Source: Paenibacillus sp. (GTDB lineage Bacteria; Bacillota; Bacilli; Paenibacillales; YIM-B00363). From it: a DNA stretch of 64,000 bases. Location of the stretch: assembly GCF_031177825.1 (NCBI RefSeq), contig NZ_JAPSKE010000024.1, forward strand, positions 24,656 through 88,655, written 5' to 3'. Below are positions 15,531 through 23,510 of this stretch, one piece after another (position 1 is the stretch's first letter; each line of letters starts with the position of its first letter). The notes beneath the pieces are model-generated. The model ran no database searches. It saw only the letters and a program-made list of their open reading frames with translations, and was not told the DNA's origin. A program made the translations under genes and the position numbers.

Positions 15531-17006
15531 ATGCCTAACACGAAACGGAGTAGGTATTTCATGAGGTACCGCAGTATGATCGGTCCGATCGCCGTGATGT
15601 TGGCATCGTACGGAGCATTCGCATGGTTGCGGGGAACGCCGTTCGACTTGTCGCTTAGCGCCCCGAGCGGCCATTTCTATGTCGTCAGCGTCGTATCGCT
15701 GCTTGCCGCAGGCATCGCGTTCGCGGTCGGCATCGCGGGCGCACGGCTGCGGAATACGAAGGTGACGTTCTTGTCGCTGGCGTTCTTATCGCTGGCCGTC
15801 ATCTTCTCCGTCCATGGCTTGTCCACTCCGCACTTTCTGATTCACCCTTCGCAGCTGCCCAGCATCAGCAGTCCGCTCAGCTTGATCTTCGCGACGTTCT
15901 GGCTGTTTATGTCCTCGCTGTCGGCGGACCATCCGTGGGTGCAATATTTTTCCCGCCGGCAGGCGTCGCTGCTGCCGTCGTGGACGGTCGGCTTGATCGG
16001 CGTAGGAATGCTGTTGATGCTCCGGCCGGAGCTCGTGGCGTTCATTCCGCTCACCGCCGAGCCCGTGAACTGGAGCGTGGCGAGCGCAACGGTGCTGCTC
16101 CTCGGGACCGTCATGGTTCGATACTATCGTTCGTATTTATATTCCCGGTTTCCGCTGCAGCTCGCGATCGTATACAGCTCGGCGCTCATCATCGTCAGTC
16201 AATTGATTATGGTGCAGGGAGAACTCTGGCGCGCTAGTTGGTGGTTATACCACTTCCTTCTGCTCGCATCGATGATTTCGATGCTCGTCGGGCTTGTGAA
16301 GCAATACAGCGGCAGCGGCTCGTTAACGAGCGCGTTCCGCGCGCTGTATACGACCGATGCGGTCGAACGGGTGACGAGCGCCATCTCGCCCAGCATCAAG
16401 GCGTTCATGATCGCCACGGAGAAGAAGGATCCTTATACGGCCGGCCATAATTTGCGGGTAACCTTGTATGCGCTTAAGTTAGGCGAAGAGATGGGGCTTC
16501 GCCCGGATCGGCAACGTGCTTTGGCGCAGGGCACGATCATCCACGACGTCGGGAAGATCGAGGTGCCCGACGCGATTCTGAACAAGCCCGGACGTCTGAC
16601 GGACGAGGAACGCGCCGTCATCGAGCTGCATCCCGTCAAGGGCTACGAGATGTGCCGGGAGCTCGGCTTCATGAAGGACGAGCTGGAGATTATCCGTTGG
16701 CATCACGAACGTTGGGACGGCCGAGGGTATCCGGATCGGCTGGCGGGCGAGCGCATTCCGCTGCTGGCGCGCATCGTGGCGGTCGCGGACGTGTACGACG
16801 CGCTGACGTCGCACCGCGCGTACCGCAAGGCGATGACGCACGAGGCGGCCATGGCCATTCTCGCGGAGCAGCGGGGCAGCCACTTCGACCCGGCTTGCGT
16901 CGACGCTTGGACGCGGCTTTGCGAACGGGAGCGCGCGTCGTTCCCGATCCCGTCGGAAGGCGAGCGGGAGGCGACGGCGGCGTTGTCGGGCTTGTCGCCG
17001 GCGTAA
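15531..17006 (+). CDS. Membrane HD-GYP cyclic-di-GMP phosphodiesterase
   Basis: 491 residues. About seven to eight hydrophobic segments occupy residues 15-255, giving a membrane sensor of unknown ligand. The HD-GYP domain follows (about 285-470), with the HD pair in IIHDVGKIEVPDAIL and the GYP motif in WHHERWDGRGYPDRL, both intact. It degrades c-di-GMP to pGpG/GMP. ATG 15531 or ATG 15561 may be the start; neither has a strong ribosome site. It is the first of three c-di-GMP enzymes in the next 16 kb. A bidirectional terminator separates it from the convergent dehydrogenase. Confidence 0.9.
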   Translation: MPNTKRSRYFMRYRSMIGPIAVMLASYGAFAWLRGTPFDLSLSAPSGHFYVVSVVSLLAAGIAFAVGIAGARLRNTKVTFLSLAFLSLAVIFSVHGLSTPHFLIHPSQLPSISSPLSLIFATFWLFMSSLSADHPWVQYFSRRQASLLPSWTVGLIGVGMLLMLRPELVAFIPLTAEPVNWSVASATVLLLGTVMVRYYRSYLYSRFPLQLAIVYSSALIIVSQLIMVQGELWRASWWLYHFLLLASMISMLVGLVKQYSGSGSLTSAFRALYTTDAVERVTSAISPSIKAFMIATEKKDPYTAGHNLRVTLYALKLGEEMGLRPDRQRALAQGTIIHDVGKIEVPDAILNKPGRLTDEERAVIELHPVKGYEMCRELGFMKDELEIIRWHHERWDGRGYPDRLAGERIPLLARIVAVADVYDALTSHRAYRKAMTHEAAMAILAEQRGSHFDPACVDAWTRLCERERASFPIPSEGEREATAALSGLSPA

Positions 17007-17027
17007 GCATAGCAGTACATAACGATA

Positions 17028-17070
17028 GGGCCGCGGATCGCACCGATGGGTGCGGACCGCGGCCCGTTTT
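17028..17070. terminator. Bidirectional terminator between the HD-GYP and alcohol dehydrogenase genes
   Basis: A long GC-rich stem: GGGCCGCGG with CCGCGGCCC plus an inner CACC/GGTG, followed by TTTT on the plus strand. Confidence 0.75.
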
Positions 17071-17075
17071 CCGTA

Positions 17076-18239
17076 TTATAACGACTTCCGGTAGATCGCT
17101 AGCACGTCTTCGCGCTGCAGCTTCTTGAACTGTCCGAACGGTCCGTTCGCCATCGCCTTGTCGGCCATCGCCTCCAACTGCTCTTCGCCGATGCCGTAAT
17201 CCGCGAGGCGGCTCGGCGCGCCGATGGACGTCCAGAACGCCCGCAGGGCGCGAATGCCTTCCAACGCGGTCTCGCGATCGCTCCGCCCCGACGGCTCGAC
17301 CCCGAAGACGTTGACGGCCATCCGCTTGAACCGACCGACGTTCTCGTCCAACACGTGCTCCATCCAATGCGGGAACAGAATCGCGAGGCCGCCGCCGTGC
17401 GGAATGTCGTATACGGCGCTCACCGCATGCTCGATGTTGTGCGTGGCCCAGTCCCCCTGCACGCCCATCGACAGCGTTCCGTTCAGCGCCATCGTACCGC
17501 TGTAGAGAATCGTCTCGCGATGCTCGTACGATTCCAAGTCGGCAAGCAGCTTCGGGGCCGTCTCGACGACCGTGCGCAAAATCGTCTCCGCGAAGCCTTC
17601 TTGGACGGGCGCGTTCGTCGTGTGGCTGATGTATTGCTCGAACACGTGCGACATGATGTCCACCATGCCGTAGACGGTCTGGTCCCGAGGCACCGTGAAC
17701 GTGAAGCTCGGGTCGAGAATCGAAAACTTCGGGAACGTATGCGGGCTGCCCCAGCCGACCTTCTCCTTCGTCTCCCAATTCGTAATGACGGAACCGGAGT
17801 TCATCTCCGAGCCGGTCGCGGCGAGCGTCAGCACCGTACCGAAAGGCAGCGCTTCGTCGGCCGTCGCCTTCCGCGTAATGACGTCCCAGACGTCGAAGTC
17901 GTTCTTGGCGCCGACCGCGATCGCTTTCACGCAGTCGATGACGCTGCCGCCCCCGACGGCGAGAATGAAATCGATGCTTTCCTTCTTACAGATCTCGACG
18001 CCTCTATGTACGGTCGACAGCCGCGGATTCGGCTCGACGCCCGCAAGCTCGCTGACGGCGGCGCCGGCGGCCGACAACTCCCGCATGACTTGATCGTATA
18101 GTCCGTTCTTCTTGATGCTGCCGCCGCCGTAGACGAGCAGCACGTTCTTGCCGTACGCCGGCGCGAGTTTCCGGAGCGTCTCCAGCATGCCGCGGCCGAA
18201 ATACAGCTGCGTGGGATTGTGGTACCGGAACGGGATCAT
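17076..18239 (-). CDS. Iron-containing alcohol dehydrogenase (YugJ/butanol dehydrogenase type)
   Basis: 387 residues. Rossmann side: LLVYGGGSIKKNG and VGGGSVIDCVKAIAVGA (NAD(P) binding). Metal side: DIMSHVFEQYI and the His-rich NIEHAVSAVYDIPHGGGLA with the later HWMEHV, providing the Fe/Zn His ligands of group III dehydrogenases. YugJ/BdhA-like enzymes reduce aldehydes with NADPH. Monocistronic on the minus strand; AGGAGAGGAGC precedes the start. Substrate preference cannot be assigned. Confidence 0.93.
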   Translation of the reverse strand: MIPFRYHNPTQLYFGRGMLETLRKLAPAYGKNVLLVYGGGSIKKNGLYDQVMRELSAAGAAVSELAGVEPNPRLSTVHRGVEICKKESIDFILAVGGGSVIDCVKAIAVGAKNDFDVWDVITRKATADEALPFGTVLTLAATGSEMNSGSVITNWETKEKVGWGSPHTFPKFSILDPSFTFTVPRDQTVYGMVDIMSHVFEQYISHTTNAPVQEGFAETILRTVVETAPKLLADLESYEHRETILYSGTMALNGTLSMGVQGDWATHNIEHAVSAVYDIPHGGGLAILFPHWMEHVLDENVGRFKRMAVNVFGVEPSGRSDRETALEGIRALRAFWTSIGAPSRLADYGIGEEQLEAMADKAMANGPFGQFKKLQREDVLAIYRKSL

Positions 18240-18357
18240 GGAATCGTGCTCCTCTCCATCTTGGAAACTTTAGATCTTCAGTATAGCGAAAACGCGCCCC
18301 CGCGACCGAATCGCAGCCGCTTCGGCGGCGGGCGGCCGGGGAGCGCTCGCGGCGGAG

Positions 18358-18513
18358 CTACTTGTTGTTCAAATTGCGCAGCACCTGCGGCATCGGGGCG
18401 GCCGGCTCCGCTTTCGAGTCGGCCCGCTTGCGCTTGTTCGAGGAAGCTTCCGATGCCGGTCCGGGGTTTCCGGACGTAAACCGGGCGGCGTCCATGCCGT
18501 CCATAATGTTCAA
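18358..18513 (-). CDS. Small Ser/Ala/Lys-rich protein, hypothetical
   Basis: 51 residues from TTG 18513. A very good ribosome site AAGGAGGGG lies six bases before the TTG. The frame remains open further upstream to ATG 18558, but then the ribosome site would be internal. Composition: a short N-terminal stretch, a KRKRADSK basic patch and a C-terminal QVLRNLNNK. No domain recognised. The mid-sequence composition is ordinary for the region, so coding status rests on the ribosome site and the tidy C-terminus. Confidence 0.45.
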   Translation of the reverse strand: MNIMDGMDAARFTSGNPGPASEASSNKRKRADSKAEPAAPMPQVLRNLNNK

Positions 18514-18670
18514 GGCTAGCCCCTCCTTCGGCGAAATCCGCCTTCCGTAGTATGCCATCCGGAAGGCCGGCCTTATCCTTCCCAGGACACCGCACCCTAT
18601 TCGCGATGGGGCCTAGGACGTGCCGAGTCGCCGCGACAAAAAGTTTCGAAGGGAGGGATGAAACGCGCTA

Positions 18671-18698
18671 TTGTTGGATATAGTAACAACGGTAGACT
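18671..18698 (+). promoter_or_regulatory. Tentative promoter of the cold-shock gene
   Basis: TTGTTG, 16 bp, TAGACT. The TTGTT...AACAA pair around the spacer is also an inverted repeat. A start here would give an unusually short leader for a cold-shock gene, so a longer upstream leader remains possible. Confidence 0.3.
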
Positions 18699-18720
18699 TT
18701 ATTGTGGAGGTACACACAGC

Positions 18721-18921
18721 ATGCAGACAGGTACAGTGAAATGGTTTAACGCGGAAAAAGGTTATGGCTTCATCGAGGTTGAAGGGGGAGACGACGTCTT
18801 CGTACACTTCAGCGCCATTCAGGGCGAAGGGTTCAAGACGTTGGACGAAGGTCAACGCGTGGAATTCAACGTGGTTCAAGGCAACCGCGGTCCGCAAGCG
18901 GAGAACGTCGTAAAATTGTAA
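18721..18921 (+). CDS. Cold-shock protein, CspA/CspB family
   Basis: 66 residues, the full length of the family. Single OB-fold cold-shock domain: GTVKWFNAEKGYGFIEV (RNP1 KGYGFIEV) and DVFVHFSAI (RNP2 VFVHF). It binds single-stranded RNA/DNA and works as an RNA chaperone. ATG 18721 with GGAGG twelve bases upstream is clear; the longer frame from 18658 would add an unrelated N-terminus. A strong terminator follows. Confidence 0.96.
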   Translation: MQTGTVKWFNAEKGYGFIEVEGGDDVFVHFSAIQGEGFKTLDEGQRVEFNVVQGNRGPQAENVVKL

Positions 18922-18940
18922 AAAGCCGCCGAACCCTCAC

Positions 18941-18973
18941 ACCGCCTCCGACATCGCGTCGGAGGCGGTTTTT
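18941..18973 (+). terminator. Intrinsic terminator after the cold-shock gene
   Basis: ACCGCCTCCGAC, loop ATCGC, GTCGGAGGCGGT: a perfect 12-bp stem followed by a T-run. Confidence 0.9.
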
Positions 18974-19023
18974 ATGATTTTGTAAAGCAAGAATCGCGCG
19001 TTTGTAATATGAGGTTCATGGGA

Positions 19024-19053
19024 TAGACAGCGGTTACAAAGCAGACCTATAAT
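19024..19053 (+). promoter_or_regulatory. Promoter of the GGDEF-EAL gene
   Basis: TAGACA (one mismatch to consensus), 18 bp, TATAAT. The predicted leader carries the 10-bp repeats at 19070-19109. Confidence 0.55.
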
Positions 19054-19069
19054 CGAACCAAATCTTGGG

Positions 19070-19109
19070 TCGAATTCGGTCGAATCGAATCGAATTCAGT
19101 CGTCGAAGG
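19070..19109. repeat. Four 10-bp tandem TCGAATTCNG-like units in the GGDEF-EAL leader
   Basis: TCGAATTCGG, TCGAATCGAA, TCGAATTCAG and TCGTCGAAGG follow one another at exact 10-bp intervals, ending at the ribosome site of the next gene. Units 1 and 3 differ by one base; unit 4 is degenerate. Confidence 0.6.
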
Positions 19110-19119
19110 GGGCTTCCCT

Positions 19120-21402
19120 TTGTCTTGGTATCGGAATCGTACGCGTTGGTTGGCGGCTTTCGCCGGATATATCGCGTTGATACATCTAGAGGTGACGTTG
19201 GAGCTCGCGCCGCCGCTCGTCTGGTTATCGCTGCAGTGCGTCATCCCGGCCTTCGCTTGGCTGCTGCTGCGACACGTCTCCCGTCGAAGCGAGGGCAGCT
19301 ATCGGACGTTCTGGAAGCTGATTTCGACCGGGTGTTTGTTTTATTTTCTGGCCTTGCTCGTCTGGACTTATTATGAAGAAATCGCAGGCGTCGATCCGCC
19401 CGTTCCGAGTGTCGCGGACGCGTTATGGTACGCCCAGACCGTCCTGTTCATCGCGGCGATCTGTTTCTTGATGGCGAAAGAGCGAAGCGTATATCAAGGC
19501 GTGAAGGTCGCGATCGATGCGTTCATCATCTTGATCGTCGTCGCCGCTGCCATGTGGAAATATTTCATGGAGCCCAACCTCGATATGATGCTGGCGGAGC
19601 GGGACTGGGCCTCCATCGCATCCGTCGCCGTCTATCCCGTCTCCGACCTGGTCATCGTCTTCTGCCTGCTCTACATCGGATATGCGTATCGGGGGCTGTT
19701 CGCTCCGAGGGTGCAAGGATTTCTCACGGCGGGGCTGCTGCTCTTCGTCTGCGGCGACGTCTTGTTCATGGCGGGCTTTACCGGCGGCGCCGATACCGAA
19801 GGATGGGCGGACGTCGGCTATGCGGCCGCGATGTTCGCTTTGACCTCCGCGGGGATATACGCCTTGGGCGGCCGTACGGACGGAGTGTCGGAACGGCATC
19901 GTTCCGGTTGGGGCGAGAATCTTAGATACCTGCTCCCATACGGCGCCGCCGCCTTTCTTCTCGTGCTGCCGATTACGCAGCCCGGCGAGGAGCGAATCGA
20001 ATCGCTCGTCGCGAACGGCGCGATCGTGAGCTTGATTATGCTGCGGCAGGCGTTCGTCATGATGGAAAACCGGGCGCTGCTGCGAGGAACGAATCGTTTG
20101 CTCCGCGAGACCGACTACTTGGCGAATCACGACACGCTCACGGGCCTCCCGAACCGCATGCATTTCGAAAATGCGCTGGCCGAAGCGCTCGAAACGTCGC
20201 CTTCGTCCGACGAACGCGTCGCGGTCCTGTTTTTCGATCTCGACCGCTTCAAGTATATTAACGACAGCTACGGACACGACGTCGGGGACGCGCTCCTCAG
20301 GGAGGTCGCGGACCGGTTGGAGGCCGAAGCGGAGGGAAGGCATATCGTCTCCCGTCGGGGCGGCGACGAATTCACGGTGCTGCTGCAAGGCATGCGTTCC
20401 GACGCCGAGATCGGCGAGTGGGCGGAGCGGTTCTTGCGTTGTCTCGCGAAGCCGATCGAGTGGAGAACCCACGAGCTGATGACGGGCGCGAGCGTGGGCA
20501 TCGCGGTGTGTCCGCAGGACGCCCGCTTGCCGTCGGGACTTCTGAAGAACGCCGACGCCGCCATGTACAAGGCGAAGACGCTAGGAGGCGGACGATACTG
20601 CTTCTTCACCGAGGAGCTGGATCGAAGCTACACGCGGAAAGCGGCCTTGGAACATTCGCTCCGCAGAGCGCTGGATCGCGGGGAGCTCGTGCTGCACTAT
20701 CAGCCGTTGTACGAGACGGTCAGCGGACGGCTGGTCGGGGCGGAGGCGCTTCTCCGATGGCAGCGGAAGAACGGAGCGCTCGTCTCTCCGGCGGAATTCA
20801 TCCCGCTCGCGGAGGAGACGGGGCTTATCGTCGGTATCGGCGAGTGGGCGCTCCGCGAGGCGTGCCGATTCGCGAGGCGTTGGCTGGACGCGTGTCCGGA
20901 GCCGTTCGAGATTTCCGTGAACGTATCTCCGGTGCAATTCCGACAGCCGGATTTCGCGGATCGAACGATGGATGTCCTGCGCGAGACGGGCGTGCCCCCG
21001 GGAGCTCTCGTTCTGGAAATTACGGAGAGCTTGACGCGGGACGACGAGGCGATCCGCAAGCTCGAATTTTTCAAAAAGCAGGGCATCCATATTTCGTTGG
21101 ACGATTTCGGCACCGGGTATTCGTCCTTGAGCGACCTGCATCTTCTTCCCGTCGAAACGCTGAAGATCGCGCAGACCTTCACGAAGGATATGCTGAGCAG
21201 CGAAAAGCAATGCCGCATCGTGAAGGCGATCGTCGCGCTCGCGAAGAGCTTGGACTTAGCGATCGTCGCCGAAGGGGTGGAGACGGAGGAGCAGTTCTTG
21301 TTCATGCATCGGGTAGGGTGCGACATGATCCAGGGGTACTATTTTTCCAAGCCGATGCCGGAGGAGGAGCTGCTGGCGAAATCGGGCCGATCCGCGTCTT
21401 GA
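19120..21402 (+). CDS. Membrane GGDEF-EAL bifunctional c-di-GMP protein
   Basis: 760 residues. About nine hydrophobic segments occupy residues 1-320 (MASE-like sensor region), then GGDEF (about 335-490) with an intact RRGGDEF and EAL (about 505-755) with GAEALLRW, EITES, DDFGTGYSS and the terminal MIQGYYFSKPM. No RxxD inhibitory site precedes GGDEF. In the EAL domain the usual Lys-Ile-Asp is LKIAQTF: the catalytic Lys is kept and the following Asp is Ala. Cyclase activity is plausible and phosphodiesterase activity likely but less certain. TTG 19120 is chosen because AAGGGGG lies eight bases upstream and the first helix begins there. Confidence 0.92.
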   Translation: MSWYRNRTRWLAAFAGYIALIHLEVTLELAPPLVWLSLQCVIPAFAWLLLRHVSRRSEGSYRTFWKLISTGCLFYFLALLVWTYYEEIAGVDPPVPSVADALWYAQTVLFIAAICFLMAKERSVYQGVKVAIDAFIILIVVAAAMWKYFMEPNLDMMLAERDWASIASVAVYPVSDLVIVFCLLYIGYAYRGLFAPRVQGFLTAGLLLFVCGDVLFMAGFTGGADTEGWADVGYAAAMFALTSAGIYALGGRTDGVSERHRSGWGENLRYLLPYGAAAFLLVLPITQPGEERIESLVANGAIVSLIMLRQAFVMMENRALLRGTNRLLRETDYLANHDTLTGLPNRMHFENALAEALETSPSSDERVAVLFFDLDRFKYINDSYGHDVGDALLREVADRLEAEAEGRHIVSRRGGDEFTVLLQGMRSDAEIGEWAERFLRCLAKPIEWRTHELMTGASVGIAVCPQDARLPSGLLKNADAAMYKAKTLGGGRYCFFTEELDRSYTRKAALEHSLRRALDRGELVLHYQPLYETVSGRLVGAEALLRWQRKNGALVSPAEFIPLAEETGLIVGIGEWALREACRFARRWLDACPEPFEISVNVSPVQFRQPDFADRTMDVLRETGVPPGALVLEITESLTRDDEAIRKLEFFKKQGIHISLDDFGTGYSSLSDLHLLPVETLKIAQTFTKDMLSSEKQCRIVKAIVALAKSLDLAIVAEGVETEEQFLFMHRVGCDMIQGYYFSKPMPEEELLAKSGRSAS

Positions 21403-21488
21403 CGCATTGACCGGCGACCCGCTCTGTTGTACCCTTGGGAAGCGTCTTCGACGCTATCGAAAGAGAAGGGGTTCGGCTCAGCCGGGGA

Positions 21489-22439
21489 ATGATTTTGAAT
21501 ACGAGGAAATTTTTCACCAATCCGTACGGCGTCGCCGCTTCGGCGGTCGTATGCACGGCGTTATGGGGGAGCGCCTTCCCCGTTATTAAGCGAAGCTACG
21601 AGGCGCTCGACATTCGCCCCGACGAGACGGCGGAGCTGCTCTGGTTCGCGGGACTGCGATTTCTGCTGGCGGCGATCCTGATCCTGATCTTCGCCTCGCT
21701 GATGAGAAGCAACGTAGGACTGCGGCGAAGCGCGCTGCCGTCGTTGCTGAAGATCGGCGTCTTCCAGACGTTCTTGCAGTACGTGTTGTTTTACATCGGC
21801 CTCAGCTTGTCCACGGGCATGCAAGGCGCGGTCATCTCGGGAACGACCTCCTTCTTCCAGATGCTCTTCGCGCACTTCCTGTACGCGGACGACAAGCTGA
21901 ACGTCCGCAAGGCGGCCGGGCTGCTCGTCGGCTTCGCGGGCGTCGTCGCCGTGAACCTGACGCAAGGGGCGTTCGAGCTGCGCTTCGGCGCCGGCGAACT
22001 CTGCTTGCTGCTCGCCATGGCGGCCGCCGGACTCGGCAACTTGTTCGCCCGAGACGGTTCGGCCTCGCTGCCCGTGGCGTACCTCACCGGCTACCAGATG
22101 CTCTTCGGGGCGATCGGCCTGCTGGCGGCGGGCGCGTCGGCGGCAGGCGGCTGGCTGCATCTAGACTTCACGCTTGCGTCGGCGGGGATGCTGGCGTACT
22201 TGGCCTTCCTGTCGGCGGCCGGTTTCGTCTTGTGGAACACGATCATGAAGTACAATCGCGTGGGCAACGTCTCGATGTACTTGTTCCTCATTCCGGTGTT
22301 CGGCGTGCTGCTGTCCGCCTTGCTGCTCGGCGAGGCGCTCCACCGGTACATCTTGCTCGGGCTCGTCCTCGTGGCGGCCGGCATCGTCGTCGTCAATCGG
22401 AAGAAGGAAGCGCCGCATGCGGAAGAAGCGGTCGGATAA
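21489..22439 (+). CDS. EamA/DMT-family transporter (10 TM)
   Basis: 316 residues with ten hydrophobic segments in two EamA repeats. The first contains CTALWGSAFPVIKRSYEAL, typical of the RhaT/YdcZ-like drug/metabolite transporter group; the second ends ILLGLVLVAAGIVVVNRKK. Substrate unknown; members export amino acids or metabolites. The frame begins at 21435, but ATG 21489 (GCCGGGGA upstream) or TTG 21495 fits family N-termini better. A terminator overlaps the stop. Confidence 0.85.
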   Translation: MILNTRKFFTNPYGVAASAVVCTALWGSAFPVIKRSYEALDIRPDETAELLWFAGLRFLLAAILILIFASLMRSNVGLRRSALPSLLKIGVFQTFLQYVLFYIGLSLSTGMQGAVISGTTSFFQMLFAHFLYADDKLNVRKAAGLLVGFAGVVAVNLTQGAFELRFGAGELCLLLAMAAAGLGNLFARDGSASLPVAYLTGYQMLFGAIGLLAAGASAAGGWLHLDFTLASAGMLAYLAFLSAAGFVLWNTIMKYNRVGNVSMYLFLIPVFGVLLSALLLGEALHRYILLGLVLVAAGIVVVNRKKEAPHAEEAVG

Positions 22440-22468
22440 GGGGAAACCCTCGTCCGGCCGCTTTTTTT
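22428..22468 (+). terminator. Intrinsic terminator overlapping the EamA stop codon
   Basis: GCGGTCGGAT pairs with GTCCGGCCGC (two G-T pairs), then seven T residues. The 5' arm is the last ten coding bases. Confidence 0.8.
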
Positions 22469-22576
22469 CTTGCTTTCGCGGGCGCCGGCGCCGTGCGGAT
22501 TCGCGGGTCGCGAATGGGACGCGAAATTCCGAGGGATAGTACCAATGATGGAAATCTATCGAGGAGGAGGCTCGCC

Positions 22577-23371
22577 ATGATCAGACTTCGAATCGGCGCC
22601 GTCCTGCTGCTGATGCTGTCGCTGCTGACGGCCGCAAGCCCGGCGGCGGGCGCGGCGTCGGCGCGGACGGATACGCCGTTTCACTTCGGGTTCAAGAAGA
22701 GCAAGAACGGAGAGCCCGCATCGATCGCGCAGGAACCGTTCCTGCCGCTCGTCGAGAAGCACGGTGCGCTCTTTAAGGGGGACGGCACGCGCAAGACGTT
22801 ATACCTGACGTTCGACAACGGGTACGAGAACGGGTTTACGGCGAAAATTCTGGATGTGCTGAAGGAGAAGAAAGTGCCGGCCATCTTCTTCGTCACGGGC
22901 CAATATATCAAGGAGCAGCCGGAGCTGCTGCGCCGGATGGCGGACGAGGGGCACCTGATCGGCAACCACTCGTGGAGCCACCCGGATCTGACGACCGTAT
23001 CCGACGCGGAGCTCGAGCGGGAGCTGGAGCGGGTGAAGGCGGGCGTCGCCGCCGCGACGAAGCAGAAGGACATGCTGTTTCTGCGGCCGCCGCGCGGCAT
23101 CTTCAGCGACCGGACGCTCGCGGCTAGCAAGAAGCTCGGGTACGTCAACGTGTTCTGGTCGGTGGCGTACGTCGATTGGGATACGAAGCGGCAGAAGGGC
23201 GCAGAGTACGCGTTCCGCCAAGTGACCGCCCAGCTGCATCCGGGCGCGATCCTGCTGCTGCATTCCGTCTCGAAGGACAACGCGGACGCGATGGCTCGCA
23301 TCATCGACTACGCCAGAGCGCAAGGGTATGAATTCGAAAGCTTGCATTCGCTGCTTCTGCCGACGCCGTAA
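22577..23371 (+). CDS. pdaA: PdaA: peptidoglycan N-acetylmuramic acid (delta-lactam) deacetylase
   Basis: 264 residues. A signal peptide (residues 1-28, LLLMLSLLTAASPAAGAAS) precedes a CE4 NodB-type domain. PdaA-specific sequence is visible: HFGFKKSKNGEPASIAQ, LYLTFDNGYENGFTAKILD (metal Asp as DNG rather than DDG, as in PdaA), HLIGNHSWSHPDLT (His pair), LRPPRG and ILLLHSVSKDNA. It makes muramic delta-lactam in spore cortex, which is needed for cortex recognition at germination. Start ATG 22577 with GAGGAGGAGG. This is the clearest marker that the organism forms endospores. Confidence 0.95.
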   Translation: MIRLRIGAVLLLMLSLLTAASPAAGAASARTDTPFHFGFKKSKNGEPASIAQEPFLPLVEKHGALFKGDGTRKTLYLTFDNGYENGFTAKILDVLKEKKVPAIFFVTGQYIKEQPELLRRMADEGHLIGNHSWSHPDLTTVSDAELERELERVKAGVAAATKQKDMLFLRPPRGIFSDRTLAASKKLGYVNVFWSVAYVDWDTKRQKGAEYAFRQVTAQLHPGAILLLHSVSKDNADAMARIIDYARAQGYEFESLHSLLLPTP

Positions 23372-23395
23372 CCGCGCGGCCGCGGCGTCGCGCTT

Positions 23396-23427
23396 CAGCC
23401 TCCCCGTTCGCGGGGGGGCTGCATTTT
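23396..23427 (+). terminator. Intrinsic terminator after pdaA
   Basis: CAGCCTCCCCG, loop TTCG, CGGGGGGGCTG (one G-T pair), then CATTTT. Confidence 0.7.
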
Positions 23428-23510
23428 CGCGCGTAACGGTAGTTGGGGGTTCGCATTCCTGCTAGAATGAAATCAATAGGTTCATATAACGTGAAAAAGC
23501 GGGTCGTCCG

